From: Cymodocea nodosa
Taxonomy: Eukaryota > Streptophyta > Magnoliopsida > Alismatales > Cymodoceaceae
Length of the DNA stretch: 64,000 nucleotides
Direction of reading: 5' to 3'
Assembly: GCA_036874045.1 (NCBI GenBank)
Contig: CM072336.1
Span: forward strand, 12,085,001 to 12,149,000
Each line of letters opens with the position of its first letter. The stretch's first letter is position 1. Below, one piece after another: positions 1-12,735 of this stretch. Both the position numbers and the translations under genes were made by a program. The notes under the pieces were generated by a model. That model made no database searches and was not told the DNA's origin. It saw only the letters and a list, made by a program, of their open reading frames with translations.

Positions 1-57
1 AAAACAACACTCACAATTGCTTAACTTCGCAATCCCTAGCAACGTCACTAGAAAACT
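1..57 (-). other. PBS and leader of a minus-strand Athila-like element leaving the window
   Basis: Read on the minus strand, an LTR end is followed by a tRNA-Asp-type primer-binding site at 33-50 with substitutions relative to the best PBS in the window (13910-13927). A leader homologous to that after 8834 follows. The rest of the element lies left of the window. Confidence 0.8.
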
Positions 58-545
58 TGTTCAGTGTGAAAATCTGTTTGATTTGTTTTTATGCTTATAT
101 TAATAAATTCTTTTAGAAGTAAACAAACAACTTTTCACAAAAATTAGATATTAAGTCTAATTTGTATTTTAATTACAAGTACACAGTGTATATTTTATTT
201 GTGTGTAAGTATAGGTCAATCCCACAGAGATTGAGTAATAATTATGTACTATTCCAATTTTTATATTAGAGTTTATATGTGTTTAGTTAAGCACTCTGTT
301 GAGTTACAGTTAACTCAACAGACTTAGTTCGTGGAGTTACAGCTAACTCAATAGACTAACCTCGTGGACTTAAGTTAACTCCACGAGCCTACCTTTCCAA
401 TTAAATACTGTTATTCATAGAGGAATTCGGCCAACCATTGGGCAGTTCCATAGAATGTAACTAACATCAATTAAGTTCTTTAATATTAGTTAATTTGAGA
501 TTTGTCATTAAGCAACATTAACATTCAGATATTTCAAACAGTAAC

Positions 546-2078
546 TGTTCAAGCTTTAATTTTGCCCATTTTTAATGAATTTTATAAGTAATTTTGCATG
601 ATATTATATATCTATGGTGGATAAATGATATTAATTATGGGTAATATAAGTCTTGAAATATAGTGCAATATAGAAATTTAATTAACATGTGCATCCCCCA
701 TTGGATATAATTTTACATGAAACACATTGATTTATTTTGCATGTCCTATGTTGGCTAACATCTCTTGGAGTTCAACTTCCATTAATTGTAGGTAACATAT
801 ATATGGGAGGAGCTTAATGCAAAAGACCAAAGAAGATGTAAAGAATCAAAAGTTGGTGGACTAAACTTTAAAGAAGAGGACATGCCAACAGCTTATTGGC
901 CCTCCTAGATCTATGGCATCTTATTGGCTTGGTGATAAAACCAAGGTGCCACATCAAAGAGAGAGAAGACAAAACAACATAAATACAAGGGGAGAGGAAT
1001 TTCGGCCAACACCTTGGTGCTTCCAACAAGAGAAAGAAGGAGGAGAAGAAGCTTGGAGGTGAGGCTTGTGCTTCCAAAGAGAGACCATCCATTCATGCTA
1101 TTCACCATTCCAAGGGCTAAGGAGAAGACGTCCAAGCTTGGAGATGGATTTGCTGCCAAGTTCCATTGAATTCAAAGCTCTAGAGAAGAAGATAAGAAGC
1201 TCCTAAGGTAGTGACAACTCTTAGAGTTTATTATTTTCTTGTATAGAAGGAAGAATTGATGAGAAATGGTGGTGAACATCTCAATTATATGTCTTCTTAG
1301 CTAGATAGAGTTCAATGAATGTATATGAATGTTTAATTCTTCTTTTCAACTTCTATTTTGCATCCTCTATTCACGTGTATTGTTGGGGCTGTTGGTGAGG
1401 CTTTCACACGAGTGAATGACACTCATCAATGGTGGCTTGGCGCATTTGAGAAGAAGGTGTGAATTGAAAGAAGAAGAAAATAAGTGTTGATGTTCATTTG
1501 AATGAAGAACCTATCACTTATATCTAGTTGTTAATTTTAATTTCAGTAGTTAATTGAGTTTGTTATATCTTATATTGATCACATTTTGTCCTAATCAATC
1601 TCGAAAAAGAATTTCTAATGCAAGTAGTATAGTATAGTTTAGCTAGATTAGCAAATAGCATAGTTGCATGCATTTAGTATAAATTAGAATAGAGTAGTAT
1701 AGTCTATTGAACCTTGTTTTATTTTTCTTTCCTTAATATTGATGCATTGATATCACTTCTGAAATCACGTGGAACTTGTGTGCATGTTATAATTGAATGA
1801 GTTGATAGATTTACAAGTAAAGAAATTGTTCACATCACCATTTTCCACTACAAATTGCCTTGAAATTGCATGATTTGTGAGCTTGTGTTAACTTTGATTA
1901 TTCTACATTCACATGTCATTAATTTACTGAAGTATACCTAAGAGCTTGAAGAACAAGTTGAGTAATAGTTGATTAAGTCATAAACACAATCCTTGTGGAA
2001 GAATGACCTGTATTTGCCATGTACACCAAAAGAACTGTGCACTTGCAGTAAAGCTTGAGCTAAAAATATAGCTCAACA
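546..2078 (+). mobile_element. Solo LTR-D (unclassified LTR retrotransposon)
   Basis: A 1533-bp insertion inside LTR-A, bounded by TGTTCAAGC...CTCAACA and flanked by a perfect 5-bp duplication GTAAC (541-545 and 2079-2083). No PBS, PPT or coding region is present, as expected when LTR-LTR recombination removes the body. An ATAAATA stretch near 980 could be the core promoter. Short reading frames on the minus strand near 868-1159 are low-complexity and not genes. The superfamily cannot be assigned without an internal region. Confidence 0.85.
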
Positions 2079-2743
2079 GTAACCATTAAGATTTTTAGTA
2101 TTCTGTACGAATCAAGTTCAGTAAACAATAAAACTATTTTCTTTTCTCTAAATCAAACAAACATAAAACAATTACAATACTGATAATGATAACATTAATC
2201 ACGATACAAAACAAACAATACAACACTTTAATACTAAATGTAAACATAGATAATTAGTTATTTTTAGTATTTTTTAATTTTGATATGTTCCTGAAGATGA
2301 ACGAAAGGTGAAATGTAAAAATCTCTATCGACAATAAAAACTTCTGTCACTACATGTGATGCAATTACACCACTGAAAACTTAATTACTTACAATCTTGC
2401 CTCCTCTCCCTATAGAATCGTGAACCAAGACTTGTAAGTTGATCTCCTCTTCAGTATACTGGCATCAACCCAAAACCAAGGCTAGAAGCTTTACGATCTC
2501 TTGAGATATGAGTCGGTGCTTGGTGAAAATGGCTTCCCTTCTTGTGACGCGATCACTCCTCATAGTGGTTGTCAATTACTGTGTTTGGCTCGGAATCAAT
2601 TCGACATCCAGAAAGTATCCTCACAAACCTCTGATGGTTGGTGATTTTGGTGGTGGTGTGGAGCTTTAGGGAACTTCCGACGCTTCCTACAGTTAGCGCG
2701 GTTCTCCACCTCTCTCCCCAAACTTTTTGTCTTTCTCCTCTTC

Positions 2744-2750
2744 TTTTATA
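2744..2750 (-). promoter_or_regulatory. Putative TATA box of LTR-A (copy 1)
   Basis: TATAAAA on the minus strand, at the same place relative to the LTR end as in every LTR-A copy. It lies just upstream of the best conserved part of the LTR, consistent with the R region. Confidence 0.5.
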
Positions 2751-3592
2751 TTTCTTTCAATAGTAACTACTTCTGCTTAAATGATCGGTTGGATTTCCTT
2801 CATTCATATCAATGATGGTGATTTCCTCTTCATTTCATAAGTGAATTCCTACGTGATACGTGTAATCATGGTTTTCCTTCGAATTTCCTCTTTCTTCAAC
2901 TACTACAATGGCATGTTAGAAAATAAATGGTCTGTGGAGTTAGTATAACTCAACAAACTTATTTTGTTGATTTAATTATAAAACATGTGCAATAAAGAAA
3001 TAACTTATAAGCTTATAACCCTAACACAATGTGTTACCTTAGTGTATATTCAAGTAACTCAACGCGTATAGTTATGCTAATTTAACGAGTTATACATGTG
3101 TAGCTCACGTGACATAATAAAACATTTAAATTCAACACGTGCATAATTATAACTTAACGAGTTCAGATATACAACTTATATTTTTTACTCGCTAACTCAA
3201 CGAGTTCTCACGTGATCTTTTTACACCTTTAAACCTGTAACTTAATGAGTTGGCACATGATCTTTCAATAAAAGGAATAGTAACTCAATGAGTTGTTACT
3301 GTGTATCTAAATATTCTTTTAGCATTTACAACATAACTATCTAGTAAATGCAATATAACTCTCCAAAATAACAAACAATTCAGATACTTAGGAATTAAAA
3401 AGCCTGTAACTCACCGATAGTTTAAAAATATACTTAATTAACGCTAATTCCTTGAAATTATGTAGATTCTTTCATTAATGCATATAATAGTGCAATTATG
3501 ACATAATGGCTTAACTCTCATATGATAAGCTAAATATTATGCAATTAACCATCATTTAACCGTTAATATTATGCATTTTTTCATTCTAAACA

Positions 3593-3676
3593 TAGACAAC
3601 AATAGTTGAAGTCAATTGGCAAATTTTTGGGACATTAATCGAAGCATTTTGGAGTTTTCACTTGAAAGTTGACTCT
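3593..3676. other. 84-bp unassigned spacer between two divergent LTR-A copies
   Basis: Short sequence between the outer ends of the minus-strand LTR at its left and the plus-strand LTR at its right. It matches none of the retroelement families recognised here and may be a remnant of older target DNA. Confidence 0.4.
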
Positions 3677-4484
3677 TGTTTAGAATGAAAAAGTGCATAA
3701 TATTAACGGTTAAATAATGGTTAATTGCATAATATTTAGCTTATCATATGAGAATTAATCCATTATATTATAATTGCACTATTATATGTTTTAATGAAAG
3801 AATCTGCATAATTTTAGGGAATTAGTATTAATTAAGTACATTTCTAAACTATTGGTAAGTTACAGGCTTTGGAATTCTTAAGTGTCCGAATTATCTATTA
3901 TTTTGGAGAGTTACATTTCATGTACCGGACAGTTATGTTTTTAAACGTTTAAAGAATACTTTATTATTTCCTAGAGTACACGTGTTGTAACTTTAATACA
4001 TGACTTAAGTAGATTTTCAGTAAGTTAGATGCTAACTATCTGAAATGTGTCTGAGCATTGGATAGTAAGGTTTGCAAGTATCCAAAACATCTTTTTATCA
4101 TAAAACTTACTAAGGACATGTGTTGTGATCTGGAGATTTGACTTAAGTTATCTTTCAGAAGTTTAGGTGCTAACTATTTAAAATGCATGTTAGTTTTAGA
4201 TACTTATAGTTTGTAACTATCTGAAACATTTAAACTCGTTAAGTTAGCATAACTATATGCATGGAGTTACTTGAATATATACTAAGGTAAGGCGTTGTGT
4301 TAGTGTTATGAAGAAATAGGAAATGTAAACTTTCAAATAGTTAATGTTTCGATATAGTCAAAGAGTTATGTTAAAAACTTGTATAGTTAAGTTATCTGCA
4401 CATGTGTTTTTAATGTTTTAAGTTTTCACGTATTTTCTATGTGCGTTCGGTAAGGAAAAATCGAAGAGATGGATAACTGTTTGA

Positions 4485-4560
4485 GTTTTTATATGCATGG
4501 ATGGATAACTATTCAAGTTTTTATACACATGGATGGATAGTTGTTCTAGTTTTATAAAAT
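4485..4560 (+). repeat. Short tandem repeat in LTR-A U3 (about 37-bp unit)
   Basis: Two and a half imperfect units containing ATGGATGGATAACT followed by AGTTTTTATA. A single related block is seen in reverse orientation near 49780-49830, so repeat number varies between LTR-A copies. Confidence 0.6.
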
Positions 4561-5276
4561 GACTAACAAATAGATAACTTTTCTTGTTTAGTCATGTGTT
4601 TTGCAAGTGTAAGAACTAAAAGAGTTATAAGAAGACAAAGTTTCGGTGGATCTACGATATGAAGGAAAACCACGATTACATGTATCACGTAAGAATTCAC
4701 TTGTGAAATGAAGAAGAAATCATCATCGTAGATACGAATGAAGGAAATTCAACTAATCATTTAACTAGAAGTAGTTATTACTGAAAGAAATATAAAAAGA
4801 AGAGGAGAAAAGATGTATGTGTGTGGGTGGAGGACCACGCTAACTGTAGGAAGCGTTGGAAGTTCCCTAAAGCTCCACAACACCACCAAAATCACCAATC
4901 ATCGAAGGTCTGTGAAGATACTTTCTAGATGTTGGGTTGATTTTGAGCCAAACACAGTGACTGACAACCACTGTGAGGAGTGATCAAGTCGCAGGAAGGA
5001 GGCCATTTTCACCAAGCATTGACTCATATCTCAAGAGATTGTAAAACTTCTAGCCTTGGTTTTGGGTTGATGTTAGTATACTGAAGAGGAGATCAACTTA
5101 AAAGTCTTGGTTCACAATTCTATCAGGAGAGGAGGGAATATTGTAAGTGATTAAATTTTCAGTGGTGTAATTACATTGCATGTAGTGACGAAAGTTCTTA
5201 CTATCAATAGAGATTTTTACATTTCACCTTTCACTCATCTTCAAGAACATATCAAAACAAAAATATCAAAAACAAC

Positions 5277-6893
5277 TATTGAGTATTTTGTTTTGATGAT
5301 GTGTGCTGAATGAAAAATAATCATATTTGCTCAATTACTATTGCTTGTGAAAAGAAATTAAAATCATCAATTAATATAGAAAAAGCTTACTGATATAAAT
5401 ATTTGTCTGTATTGGATCTGAAATTATACTAAGTTGATAATTAGTCGTTTCATTGCATTAATTTCTCATTTAACTAAACGTTAAGTTAACGTGTGTTTTT
5501 ATTGAAAAGCATGATATGTTTTAAAGTTATATTTTCTGTATAATGAATAGTGCACGTTTAGACAACTCATTAAGTTAGAGTTTTGTTCGTATAGAGATCA
5601 CATGAGAACTCGTTAAGTTAGAGGCTTAAAGGTTAAAATAGGTCACGTGAGAACTCGTTGAGTTAGTGAGTAAAAGAAGAGACGAACTCGTTAAGTTAGT
5701 GTTGTACACGTGGTGAAATTATAAGTTACGAATGTTATATTGTATCACGTGAGGTGCACAGGTTTAACTCATTAAGTTAACATAACTAAATGCATTGAGT
5801 TGCTATATTGAACACTAAGGCAACGCGTTAGGAGAGCGTTATAAACTTAAGTTGTTATTTTTGCACGTGGTAAAATACTTATTATAAAAACATTTGTTTA
5901 TTACTAGTTCGTTGAGTTATCGTAACATAACGGAGATAGTTCGTTGAGTTATCTGTAGCACAACAGAGATAGTTCGTTGAGTTAGCTACGGTACTTGTCA
6001 CGTGAGTTGGCACATGAGGAACTCGTTAAGTTAGAAACGTTAAGTTATATATATATACTTGTATTACTCGTTTAGTTAACATTAAAGTAACGACTTCTTA
6101 TTATACTTATGAAAAATTTTGGAAGAGAAAGTTTATTTTGCAGGAAATTTTTCAGAGATCCAGGATTGATAACTAAAGAAAATTCGAAATGTAAACGTGG
6201 GTCAGAACATGTGTATTTTGTGAAGGAAAAAGAAAAGACGTGAAGAAGTGGAAGACTAATAGTGATTAAACATGGAGGATATGCATGAAATGAAGATACA
6301 GTATAAAAGGCATAGAATTCTCGTTGATCAGTTATCCCTACACACCAAAAGAAAAATCTTTTTAGAGATCAAAAACACATCTTTGGGGAAAAGCTCTTAG
6401 GTGAAAGAAAATTCAGTGAAGCATAAAAAGATAAGATATATGTCATTGAAGATTTGAAGTATCAGATATCAAAAAATTCAGTGAAGTAGAAAAGGTTAGA
6501 TTTACGTCATTGAAGATTTAAAGTATCAGAAGAAAGTAAATTCGGTGAAGCATAGAAAGACAAGATATTCGTCACTAAAGAATTGTTGAAGAAGAAAGAG
6601 AAGAAGAAGAAGAAGAATGATCTCAAACAGGGAGAAATGTTTTAAATTCCGCAAATTAGTTTTCTCTATCTATAGTTATGAAATTGTATAGATGAAACAT
6701 GGTATCGATATATATAATTGCATCTACAATTTTTGAGGAGAATTGAATTGTATATTGTAATTGAAACCTTGAATAAAAATGATTTTATGAAAACAATGTC
6801 TTGACTTGTTTTTGAGTCTTAAAGTTTCAATTATATTCGAAAATATTGAAAAACTCAATTCACCCCCCTCTTGTGTAGCCATACGATCCTACA
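5277..6893 (+). mobile_element. Solo LTR-B (copia-like)
   Basis: A 1617-bp insertion in LTR-A with a perfect 5-bp duplication ACAAC (5272-5276 and 6894-6898). It starts TATTGAGT, where the sister copy at 54266 starts TGTTGAGT, so the first dinucleotide is mutated. It ends ...GATCCTACA. It is collinear with 54266-55840. U3 carries repeated AACTCGTTAAGTTAG and CACGTG motifs, and the end carries the C-rich run seen in many copia LTRs. No internal region remains. Confidence 0.9.
6302..6308 (+). promoter_or_regulatory. Putative TATA box of LTR-B
   Basis: TATAAAAG is conserved between both LTR-B copies (here and at 55320) and followed by the same initiator-like stretch. It is probably the LTR-B core promoter. 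Confidence 0.5.
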
Positions 6894-6962
6894 ACAACTA
6901 ATTATCTGTGTTTGCAGTTAGCATTAATGTGTTGTATTGTTTGTTTGTATCATGATTAATGT

Positions 6963-8809
6963 TGTTTAGAATGAAAAAGTGCATAATATTAACGGTTAAA
7001 TGATGGATAATTGCATAATATTTAGCTTATCATGTGAGAATTAAGCCATTATGTTATAATTGCACTGTTATATGCTTTAATGAAGGAATCTGCATAATTT
7101 CAAGGAATTAACGTTAATTAAGTATATTTTTGAAATGTCGATGAATTATAGGCTTTGAAATTCCTAAGTATCCAAATTTTATGTTATTTCAGAGAGTTAT
7201 ATTGAATGTACTGGACAATTATGTTTTTAACGATAGAAGAATATTTTATTATTTCCTAGAGTACATGTGTTGAAACTGTAATGCATGACTTAAGTGGATT
7301 TTCAGTAAGTTATCTGGTAACTATCTGAAATGCATCGAATAGTTAGGTTTGTAAGTATTCGAAACATCTGAACTAGTTATTTCTTTATTGCACATGTTTT
7401 ATAATTAAATCAACGAAGTAAGTCTGTTAAGTTAGCTCTAACTCCACAAACCATTTATTTTCTAATATGCCATTGTAGCAGTTGTAGAAATAGGAAAGTC
7501 GAAGGAAAATCATGATTGCACATATCACGTAGGAATTCACTCATGGAATGAAGAAGAAATCACCATCGTTGACATGAATGAAGGAAATCCAACCAATCAT
7601 CTAAGCAAAAGCAGTTACTACTGAAAGAAATATAAAAGAGGAGAAAGATGAAGAAAAGGTGTGTGTGCAAAGTGGAGAACCACACTAACTACAGGAAGCA
7701 TCGAAAGTTCCCTGAAGCTCCACACCACCACCAAAATCACCAACTATCGAAGGTTTGTGAGGATACTTTTCTGATGTTGGGTTGATTCCGAGCCAAACAC
7801 GGTGACAACCATTGTGAGGAGTGATCACGTCACGGGAAGGGAAGTCATTTTCACCAGTATTGTAAAGCCAAGCACCGACTCATATCTCAGGAGATCGTAA
7901 AGCTTCTAGCCTTGGTTTCGGGTTGATGCCAATATGCTGAAGAGGAGATCATCTTACAATTTTGGATTTGCGATTTTATAGGGAGAGGAGGCAAGATTGT
8001 AAGTGATTATGTTTTCAGTGGTGTAATCGCGTCGCATGTAATGACGGAAGTTTTTACTGTCGCTAGAGATTCTTACATTTCACCTTTCATTCATCTTCAG
8101 GAACATATCAAAACAAAAATACCAAAAACAACAAATTATCTATGTTTACATTTAGTATTAAAGTGTTGTATTGTTTGTTTTGTATCGTGATTAATGTTAT
8201 CATTATCAGTATTGTGAATGTTTTATGTTTGTTTGATTCAAAAAATAGAAAATAGTTTTATTGTTTACTGAAATTGAATCGTTCTAGATACTTAAAGATT
8301 TTAATGGTTACTGTGTGAACTATTTGAATGTTAGTGTTGCTTCATGATAAATCTAATATTAACTTACATTAAAGAGCTTAATTGATGTTATTTACATTCT
8401 ATGGAACCGCCCAATGGTTGGCCAAATTCCTCTGTAAATAGTAGTATTTAACTGGAAAGGTAGGCTCGTGGAGTTAACTTAAGTCTACAAGGTCAGTCCA
8501 TTGAGTTAACCATAACTCCACAAACTAGGTCTATTGTATTAATTGTAACTCAATGAAGTGCTTAACTGAACACATATAAACTCTAGTATAAAAATCAAAA
8601 CAATACACAATTCTTACTCAATCTCTATGGTATTGACCTGTACTTGCACATAAATACAATATACACTATGCACTTACAGTTAAAATACAAATTGGAATTA
8701 ATATCTAATTTGTGTGAAAAGTTGTTTGTTTACTTCTAAAGGTAATTATTTATATAAGCATAAAAACAAATTAAACAAGTTTAAGATTTAACTTTTCACA
8801 ACCCAAACA
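6963..8809 (+). mobile_element. LTR-A copy 3: 5' LTR of plus-strand element P1
   Basis: Starts TGTTTAGAATG and ends ...CCCAAACA directly before a PBS, so it is a 5' LTR. At about 1.85 kb it is slightly shorter than the 1961-bp reference copy at 26819. The preceding bases belong to LTR-A copy 2, showing that P1 inserted into an older LTR of its own family. The matching 3' LTR is not in the window. Confidence 0.9.
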
Positions 8810-8816
8810 AATTTTC

Positions 8817-8834
8817 TAGCGCCGTTGCTAGGGA
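8817..8834 (+). other. Primer-binding site of P1 (tRNA-Asp type)
   Basis: TAGCGCCGTTGCTAGGGA lies 8 bp after the LTR end. It resembles the complement of the 3' end of plant tRNA-Asp, the primer known for Athila elements, with a few mismatches. Confidence 0.8.
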
Positions 8835-8915
8835 TTAAGAAGCTAAGCAATTGTGAGTGTTGTTTTGTTTTAATAGCAGAGGGAGTGTTGTGTATTTTAT
8901 TTTATAATTGAGAAT

Positions 8916-11900
8916 ATGGCATATGCTTATGCTCAAAGATTTCTGAAACCTGTAGTTAGCATATGTGAATTCTGCAATTTAGAAGGTCACGACATCTCTG
9001 ATTGTTTGAAACTAAGACGATTGCAGATGGTTAGATCACATGAACAACAAATGAATTATATTCAACATAATAGAGTTGAGTTTGAGGATCCTATAGTTTA
9101 CCCAACTAATGATCAGTTTAGAATTTGTAATATGTTGAGAGACAAGGAAGTTTGGGATAGGTATGACTGACTAGAGCGTAGCTTAGACCAAAACATGGAC
9201 AAACTAGAACAATACATGTGTCAGCAACAAGAAGTCAACCAATTAAACTATAGGGAAGAATATACAGAACCTAAAATTGATATCATATATGAAACTGAAA
9301 AAACCATAATGAAAATTGATCAAAAATTGAATGCAATGAGATTAGATGACTAGGAAAGAAAACCAAAAGCATTGGATGAATTTACAATGAAATTACAAGT
9401 TATGCAATAGGAAAACACAAATGAAAACTTTAATGTTACAGATTTGCATAATTTGCAAGATATACAGACAAAAGAAAATACCAATGCAATAGAATTTAAA
9501 GAATGCAATTTAAAACTAAAAACAATTGAAGATAGAAATTATGAAAATGAAATACAAGAACATCATGAAAGTAATGAAAATCTAGAAGATGTATGTATAA
9601 CATTAAGATCTGAAACTGATATACCTCCAAGAATTCAAAAAGAACGTAATATGAAGGTGGATAAGAACAAAATTCAAAATGATAATGAAAATGTAATATC
9701 TAAAAACTTTGAAATCAATGAAGAAAAATCTAAATCTGAAAATGAGACTAAAAATGATCAAACAAATAGAATGAAAGACAAAGAATCTTGTAAATCACAA
9801 TCATTAGCACCCTATCCTGAAAGATTACAACAAACATTTCTTGAAAAACAAGAAAAAATTAGAGAAATTTTTGAAAAAGTACAAGTTAACATTCCTTGGT
9901 TAGAGTTATTGTAGAAAATGCCACATTGTGCTAAATTTCTTAAGGATTGGTGTACTAAGAAAAGAGAGTGAAAAGTTTTAAGGAATGTCTTTTTAGCTGA
10001 GCAAAGTAGTTCCCTATTTCTGCCACAAATTCCTAAAAAGTTATCTAATCTTGGAATCTCTGTTATATCATGTACCATAGGAAATACCATTTTAGAAAGA
10101 ACCTTAATAGACCTAGGTGTATGTATAAATGTTATGTCGAGTGATATATTTGCATCCTTAGGATTAGAAGGCTTAATCCCTACTAGGATTGTTATTCAAT
10201 TAGTTGATAGAAGTATAAGATACCCTAGAGGAAAAATAGAGGATGTCTTAATTAAAATCAAAAACTTCATATATCCTATTGATATTGTGATTTTGGATTC
10301 CCAACAACTTAAGCATCAAAATCATGATACATCTTTAATTTTAGGAAGACCATTCTTAGCAACATCAGGGGCTATTATAAATTGTAAAACTAGAGTAATG
10401 AAGTTAGCATATGGTAATGAGGATACTCAATTAAACATTTTCAAACTAGAAAAGTTTGAAGAGTTAGAAATGTCCTTACATACTATAGACTTTTTAGAGG
10501 ATGAAGGAGATATGCTAGATGATGTGATTCAAGAAGAACTAAATAGGCAACTAAACTCTGAAACTTTAGAAGTAAGTGAAAGCATAAATGTAGAAGGAGA
10601 TCAAGAAGAGATTTACAAAGAAGATGAAAATGTTCAATTAGGAGCTCTAGCTTCTAATGGTCAACATTTAGGTTTAAAACCTTTACCTCCTGAATTAACC
10701 TATATATTTCTGGAAGAAAAAAGAACATGTCCAATCATTATTGCTTCAGATTTAAAAGAGGATCAAATTTCTAAATTAAAAGATGTAGTAAAAACTTATA
10801 AAGAGGCAATAGGATGGACTGTGATTGATATAAAAGGGTTAAGTACAACTTTATGTTGTTACCACATATATTTAGAAGAGAATGCTAAACTAGTTAGAAT
10901 TCCTGAAAGGAGATTAAATCCAAACCTTAAAGAAGTAGTCAGGAAGGAAATAGTGAAATGGTTAGATAATGACATAATTTATCTGATTTCTAATAGCTCA
11001 TGGGTTAGTCCAATCCATGTAGTTCCCAAGAAATCAGGATTAACAATTATTAGAAATGAAAGTCAGGACTTGATACCTACTAGAATTCAATTAGGCTGGA
11101 GAGTGTGTATAGATTATAGAAAGCTAAATGCTGTGACTAGGAAAGATCGTTTTCCCTTACCTTTTATAGATCAAATGCTAGAGAAATTAGCAGGGCAAGA
11201 ATATTTTTGTTTTCTAGACAGGTATTCAAGATATAACCAAGTTCCAGTAGCATTAGAGGATCAAGAGAAAACAACTTTCATATGTCCTAATGGAACTTAT
11301 GCTTTTAAGAAAATGCCATTCGAATTATGCAATGCACTAGCCACCTTTCAAAGGTGTATGCAAGGCATATTCACTAGAATGACTGAAGATTTTTTAGAAA
11401 TATTTATGGATGATTTTATTGTTTATGGAACTTCATATGAAGTGTGTTTAAACAATTTAGACCAAGTATTAAAACGTTGTGTGGAAAAAAATCTAGTTCT
11501 AAATTGGGAAAAATGTCACTTCATGGTTAAATAAGGAATAGTCTTGGGACATTTTGTTTTAAAGAAAGGGTTGGAAGTAGATAAAGCTAAAATAGAAGTA
11601 ATTTCTAATCTACGAGAACCTAAATCAGTAATAGATATTAGATCATTTCTAGGACATGCTGGATTTTATAGAAGATTTATTAAAGATTTTAGCAAAATAG
11701 CTAGACCTTTAACTAATCTATTAAAAGATGTCCCATTCAACTTTGATAAAAATTGCAAAGAAACATTTCTCAAGCTTGAGACTAGCTTAATTTCAACTCC
11801 TATAATACAAGCACCTGATTGGAGCCATCTATTTGAATTAATGTGTAATGCATCTGATTTTGTTGTAGGAGCAGTGTTGGGACAAAAGATAGAAAAATCT

Positions 11901-12735
11901 CCTAGAGTGATTCATTATGCAAGCAAAACTTTAAATGATGCTTAAGTTAATTATACAGCTTCTGAAAAAGAACTATTAACTATTGTGTTTGCCTTAGAAA
12001 AGTTTAGATCATATCTGATTGGAGCTAAAGTGATAGTATACATGGATCATTTAGCTTTAAAACACCTAATAACAAAGAAAGAGACTAAACCTAGATTAAT
12101 CCGATGGATATTATTATTACAAGAATTTGATCTAGAAATTAAAGATAAAAAAGGTTGTGAGAATGTAGTAGTAGATCATTTATCAAGATTACAAATAGAA
12201 AAATCAAATATTGAGATTAAGGATAATTTTTTTGATGAACAATTAATGACCATGAATACAATGCCTTGGTATGCAAACATAGTTAATTACTTAGTTACTG
12301 GTTTAACACCTAAGGATTGGCATAGACAGGATAAGAAATTATTCTTTTCAAGAGTAAAATATTACTATTGGGAAGACCCATACTTATTTAAGAAATGTCC
12401 TAATCTGGTTATAAGGAGGTGTGTTCTAGAAACTGAATATCAGAGCATATTATCTTTCTACCATGACTAAGCATGTGGAGGGCATTTTGGTTTAGGGAAA
12501 ACTACTGCCAAAATTCTACAATGTGGATTTTATTGGCCAACACTATTCAAAGATGCTCATGAATACTACTCAGGTTGTTTTAGATGTCAACAAATAGAAA
12601 GAATATCAAAGAGGAATATGATGCCGCTTAGTCTTATTGTTGAGGTTGAAATCTTTGATGTGTGGGGAATAGATTTTATGGGTCCATTTCCTATGTCTAA
12701 TCAATTTAATTATATATTATTGTGGGTGGATTATG
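8916..12735 (+). pseudogene. pol: P1 polyprotein remnant: zinc knuckle, protease, RT, RNase H, integrase (5' part)
   Basis: Athila-like Ty3/gypsy polyprotein, opening 81 bp after the PBS with a CCHC knuckle (CEFCNLEGHDISDC) instead of a capsid domain. A coiled, Lys/Glu-rich linker leads to VCITLRS. Next come an aspartic protease (DLGVCIN; the family form is DLGA), then LILGRPFLATSG. RT has VCIDYRKLNA, FPLPFIDQMLEKL and the catalytic FMDD. RNase H (GAVLGQ, SKTLNDA, DHLSRL) and the integrase HHCC region with the first catalytic Asp (WGIDFMGPF) follow. At least eight in-frame stops occur, including 9168, 9912, 11532 and 11943, mostly CAA/CAG/CGA turned into stops. LTR-C interrupts it at 12736 and the frame resumes at 29186. 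Confidence 0.92.

Larger units (their letters stand above)
58..3592 (-). mobile_element. LTR-A copy 1: 5' LTR of a minus-strand Athila-like element, split by a solo LTR
   Basis: The minus strand starts TGTTTAGAATG at 3592 and ends ...CTGAACA at 58, just before the PBS. Removing the nested insertion at 546-2078 and one copy of its duplicated target leaves about 2.0 kb, the normal length for this LTR. Its landmarks are collinear with the complete copy at 26819-28779: AT-rich U3 start, CACGTG and CGTTGAGTTA motifs, a TATA box, a conserved R/U5 block and a palindromic U5 end. The flank at 3593-3597 (TAGAC) is the outer target site. Confidence 0.9.
3677..6962 (+). mobile_element. LTR-A copy 2, 3'-truncated, split by a solo LTR-B
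   Basis: Begins TGTTTAGAATG and follows LTR-A through U3, TATA box and R. It is interrupted by LTR-B at 5277-6893, resumes for about 65 bp, and stops where LTR-A copy 3 starts at 6963. No PBS or TSD can be matched to it. The abrupt 3' end is best explained by insertion of copy 3 followed by loss of the remainder. Confidence 0.85.

Noticed and set aside
868..1159. Overlapping minus-strand reading frames with hydrophobic Leu/Ser-rich stretches
   Set aside because: They lie wholly inside solo LTR-D, opposite its probable transcription, in purine-rich low-complexity sequence.
9168..9414. Stop codons at the pol start as programmed readthrough sites
   Set aside because: Positions differ between P1, P2 and P4, and sister copies encode sense codons there, so they are decay, not recoding.
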